NCBI GenBank assembly: GCA_023525715.1
Contig: CM042010.1
Coordinates: 79,299,894 to 79,363,893 of the forward strand
Length of the DNA stretch: 64,000 bases
From: Cichorium intybus
Lineage: Eukaryota > Streptophyta > Magnoliopsida > Asterales > Asteraceae
Direction of reading: 5' to 3'
Position 1 is the stretch's first letter. Each line of letters begins with the position of its first letter. The notes beneath the pieces were generated by a model. It searched no databases. It was not told the origin of the DNA and was given only the letters and a program-made list of their open reading frames with translations. The translations under genes were made by a program, and so were the position numbers. Below, piece after piece: positions 20,641-34,500 of this stretch.

Positions 20641-21060
20641 GCACTTATCTGTTAGATTTCTAGCCCGCTGTTGATATGTTCGACAGCGGTGGTACTCATT
20701 CTTTCGTATCTCGCACATTCATTAATCGTTTGGGGCGTAGTATCGGGAAATTGGCTCGCCCAATGGTTATCGAGGTTGCCGATAACCACATGATTTATGT
20801 CACCGACGTGTATCGGGGCTGTACTCTCGAGTTTCCAGGGTTGAATTCCCTATTGATCTTATCCCCATTGCGATGCGGGATCTTTGTGTTATCGTGGGCA
20901 TGGATTGGCTGGACGCGTTTGATGCGGAGATCCATTGTCGTAAGAAACAAATTCGTGTTCAAAACCCTAAGGGTGGAGAACTTATCATTCAAGGAGATAC
21001 TCCTCGTTTGGCTATTGCTTCTTGTTCTTCTGCCAAAGTACTTAATGATGTTCCGGTCGT
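20641..21060 (+). pseudogene. E3 aspartic protease domain, broken
   Basis: The active-site block reads FDSGGTHSFVS from about 20679 (Asp-Ser-Gly in place of the Asp-Thr-Gly of E1). A TAG at 20661-20663 precedes it and a frameshift near 20845 splits the domain. The distal VIVGMDWL block near 20885 is in the second frame. It would process the polyprotein, but no continuous domain can be made. Confidence 0.83.
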
Positions 21061-21760
21061 TTCTGACTTTAGCGATGTTTTTCCGGAGGAACTCCCTGGT
21101 TTGCCCCCTATTCGGCAAGTGGAGTTTTGCATTGAATTATTGCCGGGTGCGACTCCGATAGCTAAAGCTCCATACCGGTTGGCGCCGCCCGAATTGAAAG
21201 AACTCCAGGAACAACTTCATGAATTACGTGATAAGGGGTTTATACGGCCTAGCTCTTCTCCATGGGGTGCTCCTATTCTATTTGTCAAGAAGAAATATGG
21301 CACCTAGCGTATGTGTATCGATTACAGGGAGCTAAACAAGCGCACGATAAAGAACAAATACCTGCTACCGCGTATTGACGATCTTTTTGATCAGCTGCAG
21401 GGAGCATCTTGGTTCTCCAAGATTGATTTACGGTCCGGTTACCACTAGATGCGAGTTCGGGAGGAAGACATTTAGAAGACCGCATTTCGTACTTGCTATG
21501 GGCATTATGAGTTCGTGGTGATGCCTTTTGGGCTCACCAACGCACCCGTCGCTTTCATGAACCTCATGAATCAGGTGTGTAGTTTGATGCTTGACCGCTC
21601 TGTTATTGTGTTCGTTGATGACATATTAGTCTACTCTAAGACCAAGGAGGAGCATGAGCAACATCTTCGGGAAGTTTTAGAGACTCTTGCGAGAGAAAAA
21701 CTTTATGGTAAATTCTCGAAGTGTGAATTCTGGTTAGATGAGGTTCAGTTTTTGGGGCAT
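21061..21760 (+). pseudogene. E3 reverse transcriptase domain, broken
   Basis: RT blocks in order are FPEELPGLPP, APYRLAPPE, PILFVKK, CIDYRELN, FSKIDLRSGYH, VMPFGLTNAP and FVDDILVYS near 21610, the catalytic YXDD-type box. TAG stops at 21305-21307, 21446-21448 and 21473-21475 all stand where E1 has a Gln or similar codon and are one C-to-T step from CAG. All blocks are in one frame, so the loss is through nonsense mutation alone. Confidence 0.9.
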
Positions 21761-22390
21761 CTGGTGAACAAAGAAGGTATCAAGGTCGATCAAGCCAAAG
21801 TTGAAGCAGTTAAACGGTGGGAGGTTCCAAAAACGCCTTTCGAAATTTGTAGCTTTTTGGGTTTGGCCGGTTACTATCGTAGATTCATAGAAAATTTCTC
21901 AAAGATTGCGTTACCACTTACCCGACTGACCAAGAAAGCAGAAAAGTTTGTGCGGGGTCCGGAGCAACAAGCGGCGTTTGATGAGTTGAGATCACGATTG
22001 AGTGATGCACCGATCTTGGCCCTAATGGATGGTATGGAGGATATAGTAGTTTACTGGGACGCATCACTTCTGGGTTTTGGTGCAGTGTTGATGCAGCGAG
22101 ACAGGGCTATAGCCTACGCCTCCCGACAACTAAAACCCCACGAGCAAAACTACCCCACTCACGACTTGGAGCTAGGGGCTGTTGTTTTCGCCCTCAAGAT
22201 TTGGAGACATTACCTCTATGGGGTAAAGTTTATTGTATATAATCGCATAAGAGTTTGAAGTATTTGTTCAATCAGCGGGATCTGAACATGAGGTAGATTA
22301 GATGGTTGGATGTGGTGAAAGACTATGACTGCGAAATTCACTACCACCCCTGTAAAGCTAATGTGGTGGCTGATGCTCTCAGTCGCAAAC
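21761..22390 (+). pseudogene. E3 RT connection and RNase H domain, frameshifted
   Basis: The connection block FLGLAGYYRRFIENF is intact. RNase H shows the first Asp in VVYWDAS, with Trp where E1 has Cys, and the Glu block HDLELGAVVFAL. The third catalytic block, YTDHKSLKYL in E1, is destroyed by a frameshift near 22240. A TAG at 22294-22296 follows before the DYDCEIHYHP region. The domain is therefore inactive. Confidence 0.87.
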
Positions 22391-23892
22391 CGTCTGCCAA
22401 GCCTATTCGAGCTAAGTGCCTCCGTATGACGATGGTGTCGCCTTTGCTAGACCTAATCCGTGACGCCCAAAAGACGGCAATAAACATCAAGCGGGAGAAA
22501 ATCGGGAATGAACTGCCTAAGATGGAACAAGATGGACGGGGTTTGCTCACTCGCTATGGTAGAGTTTGGGTTCCATTTACAGGAGGCAACCGGAAAACCC
22601 TAATGGAGGAAGCTCACAAGTCTAAATTCTCCATACATCCGGGTGCTACCAAAATGTATCTAGATCTTCGAGAGGGTTACTGGTGGCATAGAATGAAGAA
22701 TGATGTAGCCCGGTATGTGGAGAAATGTATGACCTGCCGGAAGGTTAAGGCAGAACACCAGAAACCGCATGGGAAGTTGCAACCATTGGAGATTCCTGAA
22801 TGGAAATGGGAGCATCTGACCATGGATTTCATCACTAAGCTTCCTAGGATTGCCCGTGGAGTTGATACTATTTGGGTGATTGTCGACCGTCTGACTAAGA
22901 GCGCTCACTTTTTGGCCATAAAAGAGAGCTCATCTGCGAAGAAGTTGGCTGAGATCTTTGATCGAGAGATTGTCTCATTGCATGGTGTGCCCGTTTCTAT
23001 TGTCTCCGACCGTGACACCCAATTTACCTCTCGGTTTTGGTAGAAATTTCAGGAAGAGATGGGTACACGATTACACTTTAGCACAGCCTTCCACCCGCAG
23101 ACAGACAGGCAGAGTGAGAGGACGATTCAGACACTGGAAGACATGCTTCGGGCATGTGCGATCGATTTTGGGGGTAGTTGGGATGATCATCTGCATTTAG
23201 CCGAGTTCTCCTATAACAACTGTTATCACTCAACCCTTAAAATGCCCCCGTACGAAGCTCTGTATGGAAGGAAGCGTAGGACGCCTGTTTGTTGGGGCGA
23301 GGTAGGGTAGAGGGTACTTGGGAGTACCGAAATCGTGTGACAAGCTATGGAGAAGATACAGGTGATACGAGACCATTTGGTCACGGCGAGGAGTCGTCAG
23401 AAGAGTTATGCCGACAAAAGACGCTCCGACCTTGAATTTCAAGTGGGAGATTCCGTTTTGTTAAAGGTCTCTCTCTGGAAAGGTGTGATTCGTTTCCGGA
23501 AGCGAGGAAAGCTTGGACCACGATTCATTGGGCATTACAAGGTTATTGCTCGCATTGGGGAGGTGGCATATCGTTTGGAGTTACATGATGAGCTTAGCCT
23601 GATCCATGACACTTTCCACGTTTCTCAGTTACGGAAATGTGTTGTTGATGATACCATGGTGGTACCATTGGAGGATATTCAGATTGATGAGCGTCTCAAC
23701 TATGTTGATCAACCAGTTGCGATTTTAGATCGGGAAACGAAGACCCTTCGGAACAAAACAATAAATTTGGTTAAGGTTCAGTGGCGACATAGACGGGGTT
23801 CGGAATGGACGTGGGAACCGGAAGACGAGATGAGGACTCATTATCCAGATTTATTTGTGGGTGATGACTTCGAGGACAAAGTCTGTTCCTAG
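22391..23892 (+). pseudogene. E3 integrase with chromodomain
   Basis: This is the best-kept integrase of the window, continuous in one frame from 22306 apart from stops at 23041-23043 (TAG), 23308-23310 (TAG) and 23338-23340 (TGA). Visible features are the zinc-binding His residues near 22615-22640 with CMTC near 22730, core residues Asp in MDFIT (about 22824), Asp in VSDRD (about 23007) and Glu in QSER (about 23110), and the GPRFIG block near 23517. A complete chromodomain at about 23700-23870 ends YPDLF. The natural end is TAG 23890-23892, next to the polypurine tract. The chromodomain would target integration to particular chromatin. Confidence 0.9.
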
Positions 23893-23903
23893 TGGGGGTG
23901 AGT
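23891..23903 (+). other. E3 polypurine tract
   Basis: AGTGGGGGTGAGT directly precedes the 3' LTR and overlaps the last bases of the integrase stop codon. Confidence 0.82.
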
Positions 23904-24183
23904 TGTAACGCCCGGTTTTTTCCGGTACGTTTATTTATTTTATTTAATTAATTATGTGATCTTATATTAATTCACTTAATTAAGATCTGATTAATTAAAA
24001 GATTGTGCTTATAATTATTGTCATCTTTCAATCATATAATTAAGTCCATGAGTTTTATTGCCAAACCCAATTAGAGCTTAAGTATTTTCTAGCCCAAAGG
24101 CTTAAGTGCTTAGCCCATTTAACGTAGTATATTAGGGTTCAAAACCCTAATTTCCTTCATTTCACCCCCTCCCTCTCCCACAC

Positions 24184-24248
<65 letters not shown>

Positions 24249-25973
24249 TCCCCCTCAAAGCACTCTCTCTCTCCATCTGTATCTCTCTTTATTCCCGGAT
24301 TTGAGAACACAACCGCAGTGTTTGGACGATTCCTGGAGATTGAAAGGTTGGATCGCCACGAAACTTTAACCGAAGGTTCCTAAGACATATATGAAGGTTC
24401 CGACAGGAGGGATTTTGATTTCAAGGTCTAGATATTGAGTTATGAATTTCGCAACATAACCTAGGGTTTCTATCAGCTTTCACTGGTGAGTTTCCCTTCT
24501 TGTAAAAATCATATCTCGAGTTCTAGGACTCAAATGGATCCACAACCAGTGCCCAAAGTTCACAAATTGAGTTGGGTAACTTTCTTAAGAAGACCACTCG
24601 CGCTGAAAAGGACTTTATCTATGGGCAATAACAGCTTCTTTGCTGTTAGGTCTAATCCGGGTCTACTGTGATATGTCATTTTGTTTTTATCATTTATAGG
24701 GCTTGGGAAATGATCCAGGATGATTCCAAGTTCCTACATGTTCCTTATATTATGAATTACAGATCTGGAGCATATGGGGTGTTAATTCTAATTATAAATT
24801 GGTTAGAATGGATCCACACTCCAGATCAGTAGGCAGTCACCAGCTATTACTGGTGCTGTGATTGTCCACAATGTGATTTTTATATCCAGAGCTTGGGAAA
24901 CCCTTTTTAATCGTTTCCAACTCTGAGGCTTGTATTTATTTGTCTTTTGTTCCTCTGATTTTTGGTTGGGGCTAATTCCACACACAAGTTGGGTACAATT
25001 GGCCAACATCACCTGTCTGTCTGTCTGAAGACAGCAGTGACAGGTCTTTTTGTAAATTTTATATCTTTCTCATCCTTTGGAGTTAGGAGGAGTTCTTTAT
25101 GGTTCTGGAAACCTAAGTCATTGTAGTTTCTTGTAAAAATTATTTAAGCCTATGCTTCTGTTTTATATTTTGGAGTAATTCAGTCTTTAACAACAGGTCT
25201 GTTTTAGAGACCTTGCTGTGATTACTCCTTTCTCATTCCTTAGCTTCACAACTTCATCCTTCTAACCTTTAGTTTTAATTAGGTAAAGTGTTGAAGTTTG
25301 CACAAGCTTGGTAGCCATATATTGACTTCTATCTGTTATATCACTCACTCAAGGTGAGTTCTCTCACACCGTTATATTGATGTTTGTATTTGCTAGTTAG
25401 CTCGTGTGTGATTGTTTAGATTTATTATTTAAATCATGCTATATTATTATTATAAATCGTATATGTGCACTATATGTAATTGATTATTACTATGAGGGGT
25501 AGTTAGGTAAGATCACCAACGTTATACTCTTTATGAGGTGCGGGGATCGGAGCCAAAGGATACGGGATTTACCCGATGCGCCTCAAACCTACAAGTCCGC
25601 CCTATTTTATATAAGCACTGATTCGTTCTTTGCTTAGTTTTTATAATTATAGTTGGAAATGAATTAGGGATGGCAAATGTGAATATTAATATGATGGTTG
25701 TGTTTGAATTCACTAAGCTGTTGCTTACGGTTTCCCTAACATTTTTCAGGTTTTAAGATCAAGGAGGCTCCGGCTTGACTGGAGCACCGGGATTGCCACT
25801 ACTAGGAGTTTTATTTATTTGGGACTATGTCATGTTATGCTTCCGCACTTTACTTTAGTATTTTGCCTTGTTTTGGGTTTGAGCTACTTATTTAATTTGG
25901 AAACTTATAACTATTTTTATAAAAGTTATCCTTGGAAGTTAAAATAATTCGCGAAAAATTTTGGGGTGTTACA
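23904..25973 (+). repeat. E3 3' LTR (2070 bp)
   Basis: It is the uninterrupted partner of 9246-11198 plus 18816-18942, differing by scattered single bases. It has the stem-loop TAAGC-TGTT-GCTTA at 25714-25727 and CATTTTTCAGG about 20 nt later. The ACAAC duplication follows. Confidence 0.95.
24187..24247. repeat. (CT)n microsatellite in the E3 3' LTR
   Basis: About 61 nt of CT dinucleotides, followed by CTTCCCCCTC, which the 5' LTR copy lacks. Confidence 0.95.
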
Positions 25974-27043
25974 ACAACCCTTCATAATGGTCAATAACCC
26001 ATCATAATCCTTCATAATGGTCTATATAACCCATCACAACCTTCATAATAGTCCATAACCCATACAACCCTTCATAATGGTCCATAACCCATGACAACCC
26101 TTTCTAATGGTCCACAATCCATCCAACCCTTGATAATTGACCATAACCAATCACAACCCTTCATAATGGTCCATAACCTAGCACAACCCTTTCAATGGTC
26201 CATAACCCATCATAACCCTTCATAATTGACCATAACACATCACAATCCTTCATATGGTCCATAACCCAAAACAACCGTTTCTATGGTCCATTACCCATCA
26301 CAACCCTTCATAATTAACCATAGCCCATCACAACCCTTCATAATGGTCCATAACCTATCGCAACCCTACATAATGGTCCATAACTATAACAACCCTTCAT
26401 AATAATCAATAACCCAACATAACCTTCATAATGGTCCATAACCCATCACAACCTTCATAATAGTCCATATCATATACAACCCTTCATAATGGTCCATAAT
26501 CCATCACAACCCTTTTCAATGGTCCATAACCCATCAAAACCCTTGATAATTGACAATAACCCATCACGACCCTTCATAATGTCCACAACCCAGCACAACC
26601 CTTTAAATGGTCCATAACCCTTCACAACCCTTCATAATTGACCATAACCCATCATAACCCTTCTTATGGTCCATAACCCTGCACAACCCTTTCTATGGTC
26701 CATATCCCATCACAACCCTTCATAATTAACCATAACCCATCATAACCCTTCATAATAGTCCATAACCCATCACAACCCTGCATAATGGTCCATAACCATA
26801 ACAACCCTTCATAATGGTCCATAACCCATACAAACCTTCAAAATGGTCCATAACCCATCACAACCCTTCATAATGGTCCGTAACCCAACACAAACCTTTT
26901 TATGGTCCATAACACATCACAACTCTTCATAATTGACCATAGCCTAACACAATCCTTCATAATGGTCCTTAACCCATCATAACCCTTCATAGTCGTCCAT
27001 AACCCATCACAACCTTTATAATGGTCCATAACCCATCACAACC

Positions 27044-27251
27044 GAACCATCACCCTGAGTTCTAATCCCACTCCCTCCCTTTCACCATAGGGAGTGTTAG
27101 ATTTCAATCAGGGGATGGCCACTGGCCACCTCTCTACCCCCATAGGTGATTGACCCGGAGCACCCTGCTGCCAGGTGTGCGTGGGCCCTGAGGTGGGTTC
27201 ATCAGGGTTATCCAAAGGATGGTTCAGGTGGGGTCCTCGGTTTTCAAAAAA
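27044..27251 (+). mobile_element. SINE-like insertion, probably 5'-truncated
   Basis: About 208 bp of non-satellite, GC-richer sequence ends in a run of A. GAGTTCTAATCCC near 27056 resembles the RNA polymerase III B box of tRNA-derived SINEs; no clear A box is present. AACCCATCACAACC occurs on both sides (27030-27043 and 27252-27265). Removing the insert and one copy restores satellite phase. Because this 14-mer is itself satellite sequence, its value as a target duplication is limited. Confidence 0.6.
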
Positions 27252-28110
27252 AACCCATCACAACCCTTTATAATGGTCTTATCCCAACACAACCCTTTCT
27301 ATAGTCCATAACCTATCACAACCCTTCATAATCAAAACGTTTCACAACCCTTCATAATGGTCAATAATCCATCATAATCCTTCATAATGGTCCATAACCC
27401 ATCACAACCTTCATAATAGTACATAACCCATACAACCCTTCATAATGGTCCATAACCCATCACAACCCTTTCTAATGGTCCATAATCCTTCACAACCCTT
27501 GATAATTGACCATAACCCATCACAACCCTTCATAATGGTCCATAACCCAACACAACCATTCCTATTGTCCCTAACCCATCACAACCCTTCATAATTGCCC
27601 ATAACCCTTCATAATGGTCAATAACCCATCATAATCCTTCATAATGGTTCATAACCTATCACAACCTTCATAATAATACATAACCCATACAACCCTTCAT
27701 AATAGTCCATAACCCATGACAACCCTTTCTAATGGTCCATAACCGATCACAACCCTTTCTATGGTCCATAACCCATCACAACCCTTCATAATGTTCCATA
27801 ACCCATTCAAACCTTCATAATTGTCCATAACCCAACACAACCCTTGATAATTGACCATAACCCATCACAACCCTTTGTAATGATCCATAAACCATAACAA
27901 CCATTCATAATTGACCATAACCTGTCACAACCCTTCATAATTGTCCACAACCCATCATAACGCTTCATAATGGTCCATAACCCATCACAACCTTTATAAT
28001 GCTCCATAACCCATCACATTATAATGGTCCATAACCCATCACAAACCTTCATAACTGAGCATAACCCATCACAACTCTTCATAATGGTCCATAACCCATC
28101 ACAACCCTTT

Positions 28111-31100
28111 ATAATCGACCAGAACCTACCCCAATCCTTAATAATGGTCAATAACCCATCATAACACTTCATAATGGTCTATAACCCATCACAACCATCA
28201 TAATAGTCCATAACCCATACAACCCTTCATAATGGTCCATAAGCCATGATAACCCTTTCTAATGGTGCATAATCAATCCAACCCTTGATAATTGACCATA
28301 ACCAATCACAACCCTTCATAATGGTCCATAACCCAACATAACCCTTTCAATGGTCCATAACCTATCATAACCATTCATAATTGACCATAACCCATTACAA
28401 CCTTTCATATGGTCCATAACCCAGTACAACCCTTTTTATGGTCCATAATCCATCACAACCCTTCATAATGAACCATAACCCATCACAACCCTTAATAATG
28501 GTCCATAGCCCATCGCAACCCTGCATAATGGTCCATAACCTTAATAACCCTTCATAATGGTCAATAACCCATCATAACCTTGATAATGGTCCATAACCCA
28601 ACACAACCTTCATAATAGTCCATAACCTATACAACCCTTCATAATGGTCCATAACCCATCACAACCCTTTCTAATGGTCTATAACCCATCACAACCCTTA
28701 ATAATTGACCATAACCCATCGCAACCCTTCATAACGTCCATAACCCAGCACAACCCTTTCAATGATTCATATCCCATCACAACCCTTCATAATTAAACAT
28801 AACCCATCACAACCCTTCCTATGGTCCATAACCCAGCACAACCCTTTCTATGGTCCATAAGCCATCACAACCCTTCATAATTAACCATAACCCATCACAA
28901 CCCTTCATAATGGTCCATAACCCAGCACAACCCTTTGAATGTCCCATAACTCATCATAACCCTTCATAATTGACCATAACCCATCACAACCCTTTATATG
29001 CTCCATAACCCTGCACAACCCTATCTATGGTCGATAACCCATCACAACCCTTCATAATTAACCATAACCCATCACAACCCTTCATTATGGTCCAACGGCC
29101 CATTACCATAACAGTCCTTTATAATGGTCAATAATACATCATAACCTTCATAATGGTCAATAACCCATCACAACCTTCATAATAGTCCATAACCTATACA
29201 ACCCGTCATAATGGTCAATAACCCATCACAACCCTTTCTAATGGTCGATAACCCATCACAACCCTTGACAATGTTCCTTAACCTATTCAAACCATCATAA
29301 TAGTCCATAACCCAACACAACCATTCATAATTGACCATAACCCATCACAACCCTTTGTAATGGTCCATAACCCATCACAACCCTTCATAATTGACCATAA
29401 CCTATCACAACCCTTCATAATTGTCCATAACCCATCATAACCCTTCATAATGGTCCATAACCCATCACAAACTTTATAATAGTCCATAACCCATCACATT
29501 ATAAGGGTCCATAACCCATCACAAACCTTCATAACTGAGCATAACCTATCACAACCGTTCATAATGGTCCATAACCCATCACAACCCTTCATAATTGACT
29601 AGAACCTACCGTAATCCTTGATAATGGTCAATAACCCATCATAATCCTTCATAATAACCTATCACAACGTTCATAATAGTCCATAACCCATAGAACCCTT
29701 CATAATGGTCAATAACCCATGATAACCCTTTCTAATGGTGCATAATCAATCCAACCCTTGATAATTGACCATAACCAATCAAAACCCTTCATAATGGTCC
29801 ATAACACAACATAACCCTTTCAATGGTCCATAACCCATCATAACCATTCATAATTCACCATAACCCATTACAACCTTTCATATGGTCCATAACCCAGCAC
29901 AACCCTTTTTATGGTCCATAATCCATCACAACCCTTCATAATGAACCATAACCCATCACAACCCTTAATAATGGTCCATAACCCATCGTAACCCTGCATA
30001 ATGGTCCATAACCATAACAACCCTTCATAATGGTCAATAACCCATCATAACCTTCATAATGGTCCATAACCCAACACAACCTTCATAATAGTCCATAACC
30101 TATACAACCCTTCATAATGGTCCATAACCCATCACAACCCTTTCTAATGGTCCATAACCCATCACAACCCTTAATAATTAACCATAACCCATCGCAACCA
30201 TTCATAACGTCCGTAACACAGCACAACCCTTTCTATGGTTTATATCCCATCACAACCCTTCATAATTAAACATAACCCATCACAACCCTTCCTATGGTCC
30301 ATAACCCAGCACAAACCCTTTCTATGGTCCATAAGCCATCACAACCCTTCATAATTAACCATAACCCATCACAACCCTTCATAGTGGTCTATAACCCATG
30401 ACAACCCTTTCTAATGGTGCATAATCAATCCAACCCTTGATAATTGACCATAACCAATCACAACCCTTCATAATGGTCCATAACCCAACATAACCCTTTC
30501 AATAGTCCATAACCCATCATAACCATTCATAATTGACCATAACCCATTACAACCTTTCATATGGTCCATAACCTAGCACAACCCTTTTTATGGTCAATAA
30601 TCCATCAGAACCCTTCATAATGAACCATAACCTATCACAACCCTTACTAATGGTCCATAACCCATCGCGACCCTTCATAATGGTCCATAACCCATCACAA
30701 CCCTTTCTAATGGTCCATAACCCATCACAACCTTTAATAATTTACCATAACCCATCACCACCCTTCATAACGTCCATAAACCAGCACAACTCTTTCAATG
30801 GTTCATATCCCATCACAACCCTTCATTGAACATAACCCATCACAACCCTTCCTATGGTCCATAACCCAGCACATCCTTTTCTTTGGTCCATAAGCCATCA
30901 CAACCCTTCATATTTAACCATAACCCATCACAACCTTTCATAATGGTCCATATCCCAACACAACCCTTTGAATGTCCCATAACTCATAATAACCCTTCAT
31001 AATTGACTATAACCCATCACAACCCTTGATATGGTCCATAACCTTGCACAACCCTATCTATGGTCGATAACCCATCCCAACCCTTCATAATTAACCATAA

Positions 31101-31509
31101 CCCATCACAGCCCTTCGTTATGGTCCAATGGTCCATAACCATAACAGTCCTTCATAATGGTCAATTACCCATCATAACCTTCATAATGGTCCATAACCCA
31201 TCACAACCTTCATAATAGTCCATAACCTATACAACCCTTCATAATAGTCAATAACCCATCACAACCCTTTCTAATGGTCCATAACCCATCACAACCCTAG
31301 ATAATGTACCATAACCCATTCAAACCTTCATAATAGTCCATAACCGAACACAACCCTTCATAATTGACCATAACACATCATAACCCTTTGTAATGGTCCA
31401 TAACCAATCACAACCCTTCATCGTTGACCATAACCTATCACAACCCTTCATAATTGTCCATAACCCATCATAACCGTTCATAATGGTCCATAACCCATCA
31501 CAACCCTTT
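28111..31509. repeat. Higher-order satellite copy 1 (3.4 kb)
   Basis: Defined from the anchor ATAATCGACCAGAACC at 28111 to its next occurrence at 31510. Unit-by-unit variants, such as a shortened unit near 29490 and the GTCCAACGGCC unit near 29090, are shared with the next two copies. It differs by a few small deletions, for example near 29653 and 30825. Confidence 0.85.
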
Positions 31510-34500
31510 ATAATCGACCAGAACCTACCCCAATCCTTAATAATGGTCAATAACCCATCATAACACTTCATAATGGTCTATAACCCATCACAACCATCAT
31601 AATAGTCCATAACCCATACAACCCTTCATAATGGTCCATAAGCCATGATAACCCTTTCTAATGGTGCATAATCAATCCAACCCTTGATAATTGACCATAA
31701 CCAATCACAACCCTTCATAATGGTCCATAACCCAACATAACCCTTTCAATGGTCCATAACCTATCATAACCATTCATAATTGACCATAACCCATTACAAC
31801 CTTTCATATGGTCCATAACCCAGTACAACCCTTTTTATGGTCCATAATCCATCACAACCCTTCATAATGAACCATAACCCATCACAACCCTTAATAATGG
31901 TCCATAGCCCATCGCAACCCTGCATAATGGTCCATAACCTTAATAACCCTTCATAATGGTCAATAACCCATCATAACCTTGATAATGGTCCATAACCCAA
32001 CACAACCTTCATAATAGTCCATAACCTATACAACCCTTCATAATGGTCCATAACCCATCACAACCCTTTCTAATGGTCTATAACCCATCACAACCCTTAA
32101 TAATTGACCATAACCCATCACAACCCTTCATAACGTCCATAACCCAGCACAACCCTTTCAATGATTCATATCCCATCACAACCCTTCATAATTAAACATA
32201 ACCCATCACAACCCTTCCTATGGTCCATAACCCAGCACAACCCTTTCTATGGTCCATAAGCCATCACAACCCTTCATAATTAACCATAACCCATCACAAC
32301 CCTTCATAATGGTCCATAACCCAGCACAACCCTTTGAATGTCCCATAACTCATCATAACCCTTCATAATTAACCATAACCCATCACAACCCTTTATATGC
32401 TCCATAACCCTGCACAACCCTATCTATGGTCGATAACCCATCACAACCCTTCATAATTAACCATAACCCATCACAACCCTTCATTATGGTCCAACGGCCC
32501 ATTACCATAACAGTCCTTTATAATGGTCAATAATCCATCATAACCTTCATAATGGTCAATAACCCATCACAACCTTCATAATAGTCCATAACCTATACAA
32601 CCCTTCATAATGGTCAATAACCCATCACAACCCTTTCTAATGGTCGATAACCCATCACAACCCTTGACAATGTTCCTTAACCTATTCAAACCATCATAAT
32701 AGTCCATAACCCAACACAACCATTCATAATTGACCATAACCCATCACAACCCTTTGTAATGGTCCATAACCCATCACAACCCTTCATAATTGACCATAAC
32801 CTATCACAACCCTTCATAATTGTCCATAACCCATCATAACCCTTCATAATGGTCCATAACCCATCACAAACTTTATAATAGTCCATAACCCATCACATTA
32901 TAAGGGTCCATAACCCATCACAAACCTTCATAACTGAGCATAACCTATCACAACCGTTCATAATGGTCCATAACCCATCACAACCCTTCATAATTGACTA
33001 GAACCTACCATAATCCTTGATAATGGTCAATAACCCATCATAATCCTTCATAATGGTCTATAACCCATCACAACGTTCATAATAGTCCATAACCCATAGA
33101 ACCCTTCATAATGGTCAATAACCCATGATAACCCTTTCTAATGGTGCATAATCAATCCAACCCTTGATAATTGACCATAACCAATCAAAACCCTTCATAA
33201 TGGTCCATAACACAACATAACCCTTTCAATGGTCCATAACCCATCATAACCATTCATAATTCACCATAACCCATTACAACCTTTCATATGGTCCATAACC
33301 CAGCACAACCCTTTTTATGGTCCATAATCCATCACAACCCTTCATAATGAACCATAACCCATCACAACCCTTAATAATGGTCCATAACCCATCGTAACCC
33401 TGCATAATGGTCCATAACCATAACAACCCTTCATAATGGTCAATAACCCATCATAACCTTCATAATGGTCCATAACCCAACACAACCTTCATAGTAGTCC
33501 ATAACCTATACAACCCTTCATAATGGTCCATAACCCATCACAACCCTTTCTAATGGTCCATAACCCATCACAACCCTTAATAATTAACCATAACCCATCG
33601 CAACCATTCATAACGTCCATAACACAGCACAACCCTTTCTATGGTTTATATCCCATCACAACCCTTCATAATTAAACATAACCCATCACAACCCTTCCTA
33701 TGGTCCATAACCCAGCACAAACCCTTTCTATGGTCCATAAGCCATCACAACCCTTCATAATTAACCATAACCCATCACAACCCTTCATAGTGGTCTATAA
33801 CCCATGACAACCCTTTCTAATGGTGCATAATCAATCCAACCCTTGATAATTGACCATAACCAATCACAACCCTTCATAATGGTCCATAACCCAACATAAC
33901 CCTTTCAATAGTCCATAACCCATCATAACCATTCATAATTGACCTTAACCCATTACAACCTTTCATATGGTCCATAACCTAGCACAACCCTTTTTATGGT
34001 CAATAATCCATCAGAACCCTTCATAATGAACCATAACCTATCACAACCCTTACTAATGGTCCATAACCCATCGCAACCCTTCATAATGGTCCATAACCCA
34101 TCACAACCCTTTCTAATGGTCCATAACCCATCACAACCTTTAATAATTGACCATAACCCATCACCACCCTTCATAACGTCCATAAACCAGCACAACCCTT
34201 TCAATGGTTCATATCCCATCACAACCCTTCATAATTGAACATAACCCATCACAACCCTTCCTATGGTCCATAACCCAGCACATCCTTTTCTTTGGTCCAT
34301 AAGCCATCACAACCCTTCATATTTAACCATAACCCATCACAACCTTTCATAATGGTCCATATCCCAACACAACCCTTTGAATGTCCCATAACTCATAATA
34401 ACCCTTCATAATTGACTATAACCCATCATAACCCTTGATATGGTCCATAACCTTGCACAACCCTATCTATGGTCGATAACCCATCCCAACCCTTCATAAT

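Larger units (their letters stand above)
9246..25973 (+). mobile_element. E3: Ty3/gypsy chromovirus LTR retrotransposon, split by nested E2
   Basis: Outer boundaries are TGTAACGCCC at 9246 and GGTGTTACA ending at 25973, with a perfect ACAAC duplication at 9241-9245 and 25974-25978. Without the 7.6-kb nested element the length is about 9.1 kb. The LTRs are about 2.07 kb. Internal domains run gag, protease, RT, RNase H, integrase, chromodomain. The family differs from E1 in LTR sequence but is clearly related in protein. Nine in-frame stops and several frameshifts make it defective. Confidence 0.95.
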
